A model generated the notes under the pieces. It ran no database searches and was not told the origin of the DNA. It worked only from the letters and a program-made list of their open reading frames with translations. A DNA stretch of 64,000 bases from Cryoendolithus antarcticus (taxonomy: Eukaryota; Ascomycota; Dothideomycetes; Cladosporiales; Cladosporiaceae), in assembly GCA_002077065.1 (NCBI GenBank), contig NAJO01000011.1, positions 16,001-80,000 on the forward strand, read 5' to 3'. Of the stretch, positions 32,746-43,649 are shown piece after piece. Each line of letters starts with the position of its first letter. Positions within the stretch are counted from its first letter, which is position 1. The position numbers and the translations under genes were made by a program.

Positions 32746-33941
32746 ATGGCTAACATGGAGCGCTATGTCCAAACCGCTATGCAGGACCTGGTCATAGGTG
32801 GACATGTCAACCCCATCGCTGGGATCTACTTTGATGGGGGTATCGTCGAATTCGGAGATGACTTCCAGTCCTCTCGTCCACTGCGGGTCAAGATGATTCT
32901 CCAGGTCCCAAATCTCCGTCATACCGACACCTGGCATAGGGCCATTCCCCGCTTGAGCTTCCGATTTGGCATCGAGGAGGTTGACTTCGCCTACGGATCA
33001 GAAGGACCAAGCTATTCCATGATCCGCAACAGGCCTGGCAGTGCGGCCGCAATGCCCCGACGTCTCATTTGGCATCCATCGCTGAAGCCAGCCGACTTCA
33101 GCAAGAACTGGACCTTCATCCTGCTCGAACGGGTACACCACCGTATCACTGGTGTGCCCTATCTCGATGTCGCTGGGGCACATCGCATCCTCGATGCCCA
33201 GCGTGCAGCCATGCGGATCATCACGCCACGCCATGCAGGCTATGTTGCGGCAGCTCGTCATGAGGACCACGTGGTGGACGTCGATGGAGATCATATTGAT
33301 GGAGATTGATAATTAAGACGGTGACGGAGACCACAAGGATGATGACCACAGGGGCAATAGCGGTGGCCATGGCAATGTCAATGATGATGTTGCAGACGAT
33401 GAGGGGGTTCTCGAGGACAATGATGGTACGGGCAGTGGTGAAGGTGGCGATTGGGTCGGTGATGGACCGTGTGACGGAAGCAAAAATGGTGACAATGAGG
33501 AGTCGGACGGAGAGGATGACGTGGAGCTCCACGCGGAGCATGGGGCACTTGGTCATGGGATCGGTGCAGCACCAAAGCGGCCGATACCCTTGGCCATGGT
33601 TTATGCGCGCATGAATGAGGTCGATGCGAGTGGCTTCTCGGCCTCGCAACTTGCGGACGCGGAATACATGAAGCAGGTATACACTTCCAGACTCATGGCA
33701 TGGGTCGCTGACATCAAGGTTACCAGCACTCACGAATCGTGAAGACTTAACAGCGTTCGCTGGCAACGACATCAAGATTACTCCGGAGGTACTCGTGGCC
33801 TGCGACACAGAAGCCAACGCCATCGCTGCGACCGGTCAGAGACGGCCCCTCCTCACATGGACCACCACGTATCTACGCCACGAGTACAAAGAGATTGGCC
33901 GTCCCTACGAGAACGTCTCTACGACGGTCGTCTACCCTTAA
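32746..33941 (+). pseudogene. Unknown gene spread over three frames
   Basis: Frame 1 (32746-33309) starts MANMERYVQTAMQDLV and reads a folded-looking protein (IYFDGGIVEFGDDF, NWTFILLERVHHR) up to an Asp-rich end. Frame 2 (about 33317-33717) continues Asp/Gly-rich, then HGALGHGIGAAPKRPIPLAMV and YMKQVYTSRLMAWVADI. Frame 3 continues LPALTNREDLTAFAGND to a stop at 33939-33941. Each step is +1. Composition is coherent across the steps, so I read one gene with two frame breaks. Short introns near 33275-33316 and 33717-33751 are an alternative, but the donor sites are poor. No domain recognised. Confidence 0.4.
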
Positions 33942-34887
33942 CTCTGGCCCAAGCCGATCCCAAAGCGTGGGCCTGGAGCACCAGCCCCCAGCCCCTAGGT
34001 CACGGCGATGTCTTCATGGAGTCGCCTGCGATGAGCCAGGGGTCAGCATGAAATCGAGCGTTGCCCTGCTGCGCTGAGGGCCGCAGTGGAGTCTACTACA
34101 GAATGATAATGTTACAATGGATGGAGGTGGCGTCCTATGATTGAGGTGGGCTTGAGCATGGACTTGAGCACGACCTTGAGCATAGGATCATGCTGGGAGG
34201 TATGGAGCCCATGGCCGGGTCAAGCATATGGTTACAGATGGATTAAGTGAGGGTCAAGACATTTGGCATGCATGGGCTCGTGTGCCAGCTCCGGGTTGCG
34301 GCAGTCCTTCAGACGTGTACATTCCCAGACATCGGTCACCGCAGGGATTCACAAGGCCGTTGATTGTCCCTTCTAACCCCCTATGATTCCTTCCAGTGCA
34401 CGGCTTCACTTTCGATCGATGAAATCTCGGCAATGCACGTTTTTTCTTACATTTACGACATGAGATGCTCGGCGTGACATGGGTACTTCGGACCAGGGAA
34501 GCTTTCGTGAGGCGTGATGGAAGATTGCCTTGTGTGGAGACGTAAGTCGTCAATTCTCCCGCGAGATAGATAGACTGTAACAGGAACCGACAGAACCTAA
34601 GTGAAAGTCATGGTCCCACATACGCTCGTGCAAATACCCAAGTGAACGTGACGCATGAGTGTGCTTGACGCGTCACACAGTTCGTCACGTGGCAAATCGT
34701 GGCAGATCACTTCACCCAGATCTTGTCACCACGAACGACATCCACTTTTCCGGAAGCTGAACGAAGGTTGCTGGCTGGCCTTCCTTGTCACACGACCGCT
34801 CCATATTCTCTCCTCAAGGTTCATCGCATCGCCCACATCAACGGACATATCGACACTACCATTGACTCCCGCCATCACTCCACTGAG
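33942..34887. other. Intergenic region
   Basis: Contains simple GAG/CTTGAGCA-like short repeats around 34135-34190 (TTGAGCATGG, TTGAGCACGA, TTGAGCATAG). No gene is supported. Confidence 0.4.
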
Positions 34888-35872
34888 ATGGCTGCCTCGG
34901 ATTCCTCGCCTGAGAACGTGGAAGTTATCGACATGGGGCTACCTCTGCTTCGACGAGCCTGGCGTCAAGAGCGTGCCTTGCGTCGTTGTCGGTGGCGTCA
35001 GCTTCGGAAAAGAGTGGCATCCGCTGCTGTACCGACCCGAAGTGATGTTGAGCATCGTCAATGGAACCCTCATACCGCATCGCGTTGTCGCCGGCATGAC
35101 CTGCATGACCGGAAACAAGGAGTTAGAAATCCCGAACGAAGAGATTCAAGCGAGCGACTATAAAAACCCAACCGACAACTCCTTACCAGTCGCTCGCTGG
35201 GCGCCCGCATTCAGCAACGAGACATACGAAATTGCCGGAAAAGTCTACACCCGCGCCCAGTGTCTTGAGCATTTCCATCATCGTGGAACCGGAGAACCAG
35301 AGCGCAACATCGACGAGCTCAAGAGGACCCTGAAGGTAAAGGAGGGAATTGTGGGACGCATCCAAGCCGCGCAGGCAGCAATAGAGAAAGATGAGTGCGT
35401 GCCAGGGAGCGTGGTCTACGGCGGGATCTCAGGCAACAAAGATGGCTGAGGCGTGCCTTCCGGAGCGATGCCAATCACTTCCGCAAGTGGGATCCGCGTG
35501 CGTAACGAAGTCAGATATACAAAAGCCTCTCTGCCGACGAAGAGTCAAGAGGCGAAGAACTCTCCACCCAGGGCAATTCCACGCCACCGTCGCACAAAGT
35601 CAGAGGAGTGGGAATACTTGTGCAAGCGTCATCATGCTGACAGCAAGCGGTTCGCAAAATTTTTCCTACCCGCTGTCGAGAGATTGCGCGGGAAACAAGT
35701 AGCGGAGGGCCAGGATCCGAATGAGTTTGGGCACGGCATGGCTCTTTGGGCTCCATTCCCAGACAGACCGTACCTGCCGAATGGGAAGACACAGATGAGG
35801 AAACCCACAACGAGTTCATGTGATACGTTTGACTTACACGTCGATGTGCCTCGAAAACGAACGGGCAGCTAG
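34888..35872 (+). pseudogene. Unknown gene with one frame shift and one in-frame stop
   Basis: The ATG at 34888 reads MAASDSSPENVEVIDM, then the coherent protein continues one base over as WGYLCFDEPGVKSVPCVVVGG and WHPLLYRPEVML. It runs to YGGISGNKDG and a TGA at 35447-35449. The same frame remains open beyond that stop for 140 more codons with plausible composition (EWEYLCKRHHADSKRFAKFF, FGHGMALWAPFPDRPYLP). No GT donor lies near the stop to remove it. The most economical reading is a single gene of about 325 codons with a frame break near 34935 and a nonsense codon. I recognise no domain. Confidence 0.45.
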
Positions 35873-36524
35873 CATACATTCGGCACTTCTGAGCGTTACC
35901 ACGCACATTGGTGAGCGAGTCGGGACCAAGACAGCGAGATGGAAGGTGGTCGAAGCTACAGATCCAGCCGCCTCCTATTGTCATGTCATTTGACCTTTCC
36001 GCGATGCAACCATACACGGCATGTCTCCCACGAGCTTCCGCAAAAGTGCGCATCGCGCTATTCCCATATTGAGCTTGGAGGGTTAAGCTCGATCCATGTT
36101 CGGAGTCGCTAGTGGGCAGGATGGAGTGTGCTTATCAAGAGACACCAGATCTGACAGATCGCTCGTCCGATGCTACGCGGGAACACAATGGAGATGTTGG
36201 GTACGACGGGTATAACAAGGCTTACATATCTGTGGGAGTCTTTGTACTGGCAGCGCGAACAATGCCATCTCTCTTATTCTGGTCAAAGGCCCGTCCAGTT
36301 TCACCTGTACGAGCCTTTGTTCATGTTCAGCCCTCGTCTATCAAAGTAGTAGATGTCTAGCGGTACATACCTCCTATACTCGAGCAGATCTCATCTGTTC
36401 GAAGCAAGTACAGTCAGTGACTCAATACATCCACTTCTTTGTATCCAGCGTTATAGCCTTCGATCTCCGTAACATCACACATTAGCAGCACTTCTGGTAA
36501 GTACTCCCATCCCCTACCATCAAA
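35873..36524. other. Intergenic region
   Basis: Upstream flank of the RBR gene. Short frames only; nothing supported. Confidence 0.45.
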
Positions 36525-38246
36525 ATGAATAACAACGAGCACGACGAGCTTTCCGACGAGCAGAGCGATGAAGAATTCCAAGCGGAGCATGAGCACCAGC
36601 TCGCACTCGGCAACCAGATCGAGGACGATCATATCGGCAGGCTCGGAGATCGCCTCACAGCAGAGTACGCGCTGCCGTTCCCCAACCCAATCCGAATCGA
36701 GGTCCTGCAAGCACGTCTTCGTGAAGCTTTCGAGCAGCTCCAAGACCCAGGTACTGCCGATCGTATGCTCGTAGATGGCGCGGTTGGAGAACCTGACGAA
36801 CGCAGGGATGGAGCCGATGGGGTACTTGCACCCATGCCAGACATGGCGCAGCAGATGATCGACCGGCTGAGAAACGAAGCGGACGAACGACGAGTTGTCG
36901 AAGAGGCTGCGAATGCCGAGGCCCAGAACGCCGTGCGCAGAGCGCGACAAGGTGAGGCCGCCCGCCTTGCAGCTGGTGGACTGCCACTCGAGGACGCTGA
37001 CGACTCTGACAGAAGCATTGACAGCGAGGACGCTTCTTCGGTTGACGAGTATCACACCCATCTAGATGATCCTCCAAAGTTGGAAAGGGCGCCCGACTCC
37101 AAGATATGTCAGTATTGTTGCGATGACATCGAGGACTTTGACCAGTCAGGCGGCTTCTGGTGCGACAACTTCGGAGGCATCTGCGGCGACTGCGTGATCA
37201 GGGTCTTCGATGAGGCGAGCACCAAGGAGAACAAGTATCCCGCAAAGTACCGTGGTCACCGCTTGCGCACTGAGACGTATCGCGACATGCTGCCCGAAGA
37301 AGTTCTGAAGAGATACCTGGAGGTAAAAGAGTCGAGGACGACTTTCCCCTACCTCCGCATCTGGTGCCATGAGCAGTATCTTGGCGCTGTTGAACTCGAC
37401 GCGGCAGCAAACATCCGCTGCACAGCTGCATGCCCGATAGAGGACTGCGGCAACATCTTCTGCAAGCGATGCAAGAAGGAGCTTGCTAACGAAGCAGAAG
37501 CCGCAACACATCTCAATTGCGAGTTCGACATGGAAGCAGCTAGGAAGGCTCGCGACGCACCGTTCAAGGCTCTGATCAGAGGCAAGGATGTTCAATTCTG
37601 CCCTCGCTGTTGGCGAGCTGATGCACTCAAAGAGGCGTGCAACCACATGACGTGCGAATGTGGAGGGCAGTACTGCTTCCCATGCGGTAAGCAGACTAGA
37701 CCAGGCGAGCAACACTGGGGTGTACCAGGCGGATGTCGGCAGTACCCGGGTGATGACATGCCACCTCCGCTTCCGGATGTCCCGGCGAGGCACGATCCAG
37801 ACGTAGTGATGGGTGATGACAGCGAGGAGAACAGCGATATCGGGAATGATGCAGTCGCCGAACAAGACCACCCGCTGACCAGTCTGGACCTCCTTGCTGC
37901 AGCAGCTGAGCGGATGCGGTATGAAGACATCATGCGCGATGCAGCTCGTCTCGAGCAGCGAAGGGCGGAAGCTTTCACTGATGGTCAAGGACCAAGACCG
38001 CAAGTTGGAGAACTGCGTCTGCCCGGGCACGCTCGTCTCGCTGACCTGCCTCTTCCAGTGCGAGCTGGACGGGACATGCGAGAATGGCAAAGAGTTGCTA
38101 CGATGCTCGAGGGCGCGGGTACTGTAGGTGATCTACACCAGGCGAGAATGATCCGGCATGCCTTGGCGAACGGCCAGGATCCTGGAGAGCTCCCACCACC
38201 TAATGCCGCTGATGATGAGGATGTCGAGATGGGGGATGCAGAGTAG
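36525..38246 (+). CDS. RBR-type (RING-IBR-RING) E3 ubiquitin ligase-like protein
   Basis: Single exon, 573 residues. An acidic N-terminus and a helical Glu/Arg/Ala-rich region (to about 190) precede a cysteine cluster starting at Cys195 (CQYCCDDI, then CGDCVIRVF), a RING1-like domain. A middle zinc-binding segment (CPIEDCGNIFCKRCKKEL) fits the IBR. RING2-like Cys359 begins CPRCWRADALKEACNHMTC and leads to CGGQYCFPCGK. Cys372, in the EACNHMTC block, occupies the position of the catalytic cysteine that RBR ligases use to form a thioester with ubiquitin. The C-terminus has an acidic patch, long helices and an acidic end (DDEDVEMGDAE). Substrate is unknown. RBR identity rests on order and spacing of Cys/His residues. 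Confidence 0.78.
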   Translation: MNNNEHDELSDEQSDEEFQAEHEHQLALGNQIEDDHIGRLGDRLTAEYALPFPNPIRIEVLQARLREAFEQLQDPGTADRMLVDGAVGEPDERRDGADGVLAPMPDMAQQMIDRLRNEADERRVVEEAANAEAQNAVRRARQGEAARLAAGGLPLEDADDSDRSIDSEDASSVDEYHTHLDDPPKLERAPDSKICQYCCDDIEDFDQSGGFWCDNFGGICGDCVIRVFDEASTKENKYPAKYRGHRLRTETYRDMLPEEVLKRYLEVKESRTTFPYLRIWCHEQYLGAVELDAAANIRCTAACPIEDCGNIFCKRCKKELANEAEAATHLNCEFDMEAARKARDAPFKALIRGKDVQFCPRCWRADALKEACNHMTCECGGQYCFPCGKQTRPGEQHWGVPGGCRQYPGDDMPPPLPDVPARHDPDVVMGDDSEENSDIGNDAVAEQDHPLTSLDLLAAAAERMRYEDIMRDAARLEQRRAEAFTDGQGPRPQVGELRLPGHARLADLPLPVRAGRDMREWQRVATMLEGAGTVGDLHQARMIRHALANGQDPGELPPPNAADDEDVEMGDAE

Positions 38247-39250
38247 ACGACACAGCCTGGCAGGTGGACTGTCTTGCGGATGGCTTTGCCTCATCGTCTC
38301 GCTCAATATGACCATTCCGTACAAGATAAGTCATCTCTGTCAGTTGCACATTCCCTTGCTCTCGTATAGACTATAATGTAAAGACTCAAGTTTAAAGAGC
38401 GTAAGGTGATCTCACTGACTTAAACGTTGACTCTGCTGATCTCCAGATTGCCTATGGTGAGGATATCAGGGCATAAGCAAGAGCGACATCAAGAGTGGTG
38501 TGACACGCCAACTCGTTTTGCGATGCCATACGTTAAGCGGGCGTTTCCAAAGGTATCCCATGTGGTTGGATTCGACCTCACATGCCGTTCTGGTGCCCAG
38601 TATGTGTCCAGGCCTACATTGCCAACGTACTGGTGTGAGACGTGAGATGGTATGCGCCGCTCGAGAACATCCACAAAATGAGTTTTGCGAGCTCGTTGCA
38701 CGTTGAGCGGTACTGAATATACAGCCTACTGCTCAACATGGCATTGTAGATCAAGTAGCTGGAGGCAGCTCCGCCGTGAAGTTGAACAATGGACACGAAT
38801 GGAAGGGGAGGATCACTGAGCAGGAAGGTCAAGCCTTTACGGCTCCCGGCCCGCGCTCCTGCCGCACTACCCCACTTGATCCTGCCCGCAGGCGTCATCA
38901 CCTCGTAAACCTTGCAAATGCTTATCCTTCCCACCTCCCCTCTTCGGTAATATGTCCGCAACTCTTCCATCAACTCTGCAACCTCCACTCCACTTCGTCG
39001 CGCTTGCTGCACTTTCTACTAGGTAGCGCACGATAGCGTAGGCGAACTACACGCGATGTGGAAGGCGGGTGTGCGATGTAGTATCCGGCTTAGACGGCAG
39101 GGTCAGGTACGAGGATGGCCCTGCAGATGGTGACGGTGATGGTTTGCTGGCGTGGTTGATCAAGAAAGCGGAGGACGTAGTATATGAGCATGGAGAGGCG
39201 CAATTGCGGCAAAGCATTCCACCTTACCTCAAATTCCCTCCATCTCAAAC
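38247..39250. other. Intergenic region
   Basis: One kilobase between the RBR and S28 peptidase genes. AT-rich near 38330-38420, consistent with a 3' flank. No supported gene. Confidence 0.45.
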
Positions 39251-41155
39251 ATGCGCTCCTTAATTTCAGTATGTTTGCTCGCCGCGAGCGTCTCTGCACG
39301 CTCTGTGCGGGACATGCAGAACTGGCAGTCGTCATGGCATCTACCAGGACGAGACTGGCAGAATGTGCCGAAGATGGGCAATGCGACTTTCAAGCAGCTG
39401 ATTGATCACAGCAATCCTGGCTTGGGGACGTTTGAGCAATTCTACTTCTACGATACGACATTCTGGAAAGGACCTGGTGAGTGAACTCTCTCCTCGAATA
39501 TCTGCGAGAGCTTGTGCTCTTTTTTATCTAGACAGGTACATTGTAATACGGTGGCGGAGATGCGATCAGCTTTGTGCAGCATTCTATATCTCCGCGACAT
39601 TGGACGTGTATACGAGCGTTCTCGCGGAGCACAACGTCAGTGCGCAGGCATGAGTGATACTGCCTCTAAGAGCGCCGTCGTGAAGCCACCAAGCTGTCAG
39701 CAGATTTGAGAGCGTATCGTGAGACAACAACGAGTTGCGGTCCATACTGACGACGACACAGGCTCTCCAGTGGTCCTGTTCACACCTGGCGAGGTCAACG
39801 CGACTGGTTATACATCCTACTTGACGACAAATCGCACGACTGGCGTAATTGCCAAAGAGATCGGAGGCGCAGCAATCGTGATCGAACATCGATACTGGGG
39901 TACGTCGACACCGTATACGAACCTCACGACAGAGAACCTGAAGTACCTCACACTCGAGAATTCGATCAGAGACTTGACGAACTTTGCAAACAATGCACGA
40001 CTTCCCTTTGTTCACGGCCGAGCAAGTAGCAACGCTGGTGCAGTGCCATGGGTTCTCGTCGGCGGTTCCTACTCCGGTGCATTGACCGCATGGGTCGAAA
40101 GCGTGGCTCCAGGAACTTTCTGGGCATACTACGCGTCCTCCGCAGTTGTCGAAGCCATCTCCGATTTCTGGCGTTACTTTGTTCCAGTACAACAAGGCAT
40201 GCCTGCCAACTGCTCTGCCGACGTCACAAAGGTCATTGATTACATGGACAATGTTCTCGAGACCGGTACTGCAGATGAAGTAACAGCATTGAAGACGCAA
40301 TTTGGCCTCGAGACTGTCGAACACAACGACGACTTTATGGCCGCGCTTGAGAATGGCCCATGGCTATGGCAAGGCAACCAATTCTACCGAACAACAGGCT
40401 TCTTCGCGTGGTGCGACTACATCGAGAACGTCTCCTCCGCACAAACAAACAACGCGACGAATGTCACCCTTCCTTCTGCCTCCGGTGTCGGCCTAGACAA
40501 AGCCCTTGCAGGCTACGCACAATGGATGAAAGAAGAACTCCTCCCCGGCTATTGCGAAGGCTACGGCTACGCCGACTTTGCGGGTGAAAACAACACCGCT
40601 TGTCTGAACAGCTACAATGCGACATCTCCCTTGTACACAGATACAAGCTTGAGCAATGCCGTGGATCGTCAATGGGTGTGGATGACGTGTAATGAGCCGT
40701 TTGGGTACTGGCAGGATGGTGCGCCTGAAGGTACGCCGACGATCGTATCGCGTCTCATCACGCCGGAGTACTACATCAGGATGTGTGGGTTGTACTTCCC
40801 GACTGCGCCAGATGGGACAAAGTACGGCATTGCGGCAGGCAGAACAGAAGCAGACGTGAATGCCTACACAGATGGCTGGAACACCCGCAACTCCTCGCGG
40901 CTGCTCTACGTCAACGGTGGCACTGACCCATGGCGTGAAGCCACGGTATCGGCAGAAAGTCGTCCTGGTGGCCCACTGCAAAGCACAGCGCAAGTGCCTG
41001 TCAACCTCGTTCCCGGAGGCTTCCACACGAGTGACTTGGTGACGCAGAACGGGCAAGTCAATGCCGGAGCGAAGAAGGTGATCGACGAGAGTGTTGCACA
41101 GATTGTGGCGTGGGTGAATGAGTTCCCGAAGGGCTGGCATCACTGGAGTGCGTGA
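39251..41155 (+). CDS. Secreted serine peptidase family S28 (Pro-X carboxypeptidase-like), two exons
   Basis: Exons 39251-39476 and 39762-41155 give 539 residues. The junction reads FWKGPGSPVVLFTPGE, the conserved family block, across a 285-nt GTGAGT...ACACAG intron with a CTGAC branch site. The start MRSLISVCLLAASVSARS is a signal peptide. GAAIVIEHRYWG is the family motif before the active site. The nucleophile serine lies in GGSYSGAL. The Asp is in VNGGTDPW and the His in GGFHTSDLV, completing the Ser-Asp-His triad. Many NxT/NxS sites suggest glycosylation. S28 enzymes cleave after proline in acidic conditions; extracellular or vacuolar peptide degradation is inferred. Length is normal for the family. 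Confidence 0.93.
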
Positions 41156-41559
41156 GCTGTTGATATAGATGGAGTATATCTGACTTAAATGTATATGAAT
41201 GCCCGTGTATATGTAACGTGCTCTCGCTTCCCCGTCTTTCCGAAGGGTAGGAAAAGTTCATATCCGTTGAGCTGCAAAAGTACCGCAGTGGGATACTGCA
41301 TCTCCAAGAGACCCCAGGACCGGGCGAACAACGAAGAGGAGCCGCGCTTCTCCCCTCTCCGACACTGAAGCAGTCCCGCTGCCACGAGTACGGATATGCA
41401 AGCATAGGGGCGTGCAGCCTTCCGGAGAAGAGGAGTATGTCGAGCTGCCGGACTCAGCCGGCTGTGCAGCGACAACACTGCGCTAGTACCGGGTTGCAGG
41501 CGTGTAGCACAGAACGCACGGGAGCAGGTCGTAGACTTCAAGTAGCCATGCAAGATGGA
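41156..41559. other. Intergenic region between convergent genes
   Basis: 3' flanks of the S28 peptidase and the coiled-coil gene. Nothing called. Confidence 0.45.
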
Positions 41560-42543
41560 TCATTCGGTGACAATGTCGGGTGCCTCGTATGCGTATTCAG
41601 TTGGAGAGAAGTCGGGACGAGATGCATCGACAGCGCCTCGAGTTGCATCGAGCAGTGCCTCAAGTTCGTGCTTGATTGCATCGAGATCCTGCTTGAGCAC
41701 ACCGGACCCGTATCGAGGCTTTGCAGCTTCCGGTTCCGTGGTTACGGATGTTGCAGCTGGAACAACCCCGAATGGGGGATATTGTCGAGGCAAAACACCA
41801 ACCTGTGGACGCTCCGTCGTATCACGCGCATGCGCAAGTATGCTCGTGTCTCGTGCAGTATTCCGCTCCGCGCGCGTTATCTCCATCCGCGTAGCGCGTG
41901 TGCGGTCCCTTGCGGCCCTCCGCGCGCGCTTCCTCCCCCTCTTCGCAGCACGTATGCGACATTCGGCGTCTCGCTTCACACGCTCGTTCTCCATCTCTAT
42001 GGCGTGCGCGCGATCTTTGCGAGCCCTCTCCGCAGCTCTTTCGGCCATTTCCTCAGCGTGCACACCATTACTTTCCGCCATCTTCTCTGCATGCACACGA
42101 GCTCTTTCCGCCATCGTCTCAGCATGTGCGCGATCACTCTCAGCTCTGTCCACACGCCTCCTCTCCATTTCCGCATCAAGCCTAATTCGCGACCCTCGCA
42201 GCTTGTCTCTTTCCACAGCTCGCTCCGCGCGCGATCTCTCCATACTCGCAACATGCGGAGCCTGCGGCTCTTCCCTCTCCTTTTGTTCTCTCGCCTCCTC
42301 AGCCGTCCACAAGACATACCATTGCTCCCTCGCGGCGTTGCGCAAGTCTTGAAAGCTCACCGGAGATCCAGTGCCAACATCACCAATGCGCTTTGCGGAG
42401 GTCAAAGTACTGATCCAGGGCAGAAAAGGCTGGCCGAGGGACTGCATGAAGGCGACATATTTTAGCGCCTCTCCCTGGGCTCCAGCGGCTTTCCTGTAGG
42501 CTTCAAAGCATCTGTCCCACTTAATGCAGAAGTCCCAGAAAAG
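41560..42543 (-). CDS. Unknown coiled-coil protein, 5' end unresolved
   Basis: The frame from the Met codon at 42447 encodes 295 residues. In-frame coding continues upstream to at least 42543 (FWDFCIKWDRCFEAYRKAA), probably to an acceptor CAG at 42546-42544, so a 5' exon is missing. Domain 1 (to about residue 60 of the Met frame) contains FMQSLGQPFLPWISTL and VSFQDLRNAAREQWYVL. A long Arg/Glu/Ala coiled coil (about 60-215) has repeats AERARVHAEKMAE and ESNGVHAEEMAER. The C-terminal segment is mixed (GVLKQDLDAIKHELEALLD). Domain 1 resembles the ORF at 43163-43621. I do not recognise the family. Confidence 0.5.
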   Translation of the reverse strand, partial: LFWDFCIKWDRCFEAYRKAAGAQGEALKYVAFMQSLGQPFLPWISTLTSAKRIGDVGTGSPVSFQDLRNAAREQWYVLWTAEEAREQKEREEPQAPHVASMERSRAERAVERDKLRGSRIRLDAEMERRRVDRAESDRAHAETMAERARVHAEKMAESNGVHAEEMAERAAERARKDRAHAIEMENERVKRDAECRIRAAKRGRKRARRAARDRTRATRMEITRAERNTARDTSILAHARDTTERPQVGVLPRQYPPFGVVPAATSVTTEPEAAKPRYGSGVLKQDLDAIKHELEALLDATRGAVDASRPDFSPTEYAYEAPDIVTE

Positions 42544-43162
42544 CTGACCGGGTTCTAGTACACAGCTTGTGCAGGTCCGTGTAGCGTGAGAAGATGTCGG
42601 AGATGGTGGGTGAGTCGCTTGTTAGATCGATGTGTATGACGGCGCTCGCCTTCTTCTCGAAATCCGGATATCGGCGTCAGGAACAAGCCATTTTGAAGTA
42701 CGGATAGGCCAGAATGAGTGTGTTTCAACCGACTGCAGACAGGGATGTGATAGCAGATGGAAACGCGTACCGAGTCCAGGTGAGACGCGTTTCAGCATGA
42801 CTCGCGCGCTGCCAAATCAGCCTGGGCAGTCTTCACCGGCCGAGCGTGGGACTCCTGTTACACGTTCACATCGGACAATTGTGCTTGGTGGCTGTCTTGG
42901 GCAGACTGAGCAACCCCTTGAATCGGACCTTATCATACAATTCAATGATCCAGCCAAGTTGTCGACACCGGTGAGTGACCGAATCGGCCGAAATAGTCAT
43001 GGCCAGATAGCTTGTCGGGCAAGCGATCCGGGTGGTTCATAAGCCTGGCCGGTCCTCCAAAGCTACCTTGTAGCGCAAGCAAGAGCTGGCGTCGAACGTG
43101 CATCTCACTTGGCGACTCAGCGCGATCTCGAGGCCGGGACACCTTCAGGTCTGTCCGCGCTC
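42544..43162. other. Region between the two related minus-strand ORFs
   Basis: May hold the missing 5' exon of the gene ending at 41560 (an open stretch with a TAA at its far end lies just above 42543) and 3' flank of the next ORF. I cannot resolve exons here. Confidence 0.35.
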
Positions 43163-43621
43163 TCATCTTTCCCGTCGCCGCGCGATCTCCCGTTCTCTCC
43201 TCGTCGCACCCCTCTTGGGATCCTGCTGACCCTGCTGCGGATGGCCAATTTGTTCCTCGGCCCTTCTGAGGCCAACCCAATAGTCGTAAGCCAGATCGCG
43301 CAACTGATCATAGCTCAGCTCGGGGCCAGGACCTGCACCCGCGATGTTCCTGACCGAGCCTATATGAGTAATCCACATCGCGAAGCGCTTCTCCAGGGCA
43401 TTGAGGAAGATGATGCACTTTGTCGGTTCGTTGATGGTTTCAGACGTGAAGCAAGAGGTGTACAGTTCAGCTCGCCGCCGGCTACTCTTCACACCCTTTG
43501 CCGAAGCCGAGAGCCCGTCTGCAGCAGTCTGATCAACCACATCTGCGGTCGGAGACGTCATTGCACTCGTAGGCGGCGCATTCGGTAACGGCAGGTCAGG
43601 CGCTGCGACACGCAAACACAC
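43163..43621 (-). CDS. Unknown ORF related to the coiled-coil gene at 41560
   Basis: 152-codon frame. The segment CIIFLNALEKRFAMWITHIG through ELSYDQLRDLAYDYWVGL parallels FMQSLGQPFLPWISTL through VSFQDLRNAAREQWYVL in the gene at 41560. Both are followed by a Glu/Arg-rich stretch (here ATRREREIARRRER). In this copy the coiled coil stops early, so it looks truncated. The N-terminal part (to about 60) is Ala/Ser/Thr-rich and may be joined to the frame above 43650 by an intron with donor GTAAGC and acceptor GTCGCAG, but that join does not keep frame. Probably a decaying duplicate. Confidence 0.4.
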   Translation of the reverse strand: MCLRVAAPDLPLPNAPPTSAMTSPTADVVDQTAADGLSASAKGVKSSRRRAELYTSCFTSETINEPTKCIIFLNALEKRFAMWITHIGSVRNIAGAGPGPELSYDQLRDLAYDYWVGLRRAEEQIGHPQQGQQDPKRGATRREREIARRRER

Positions 43622-43649
43622 GAAATTGCGTTTGGGACGCCGAGCCTGC

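Noticed and set aside
33221..33823. 200-codon minus-strand frame rich in Ile/Val/Thr
   Set aside because: It is the complement of the GAT/GAC/GGT repeats encoding the Asp/Gly tract on the plus strand; apparent hydrophobic helices are an artefact.
41555..42465. Plus-strand frames of 265 and 342 codons over the coiled-coil gene
   Set aside because: They are Ser/Arg/His-rich complements of the Glu/Arg/Ala codons of the minus-strand coiled coil and contain no domain.
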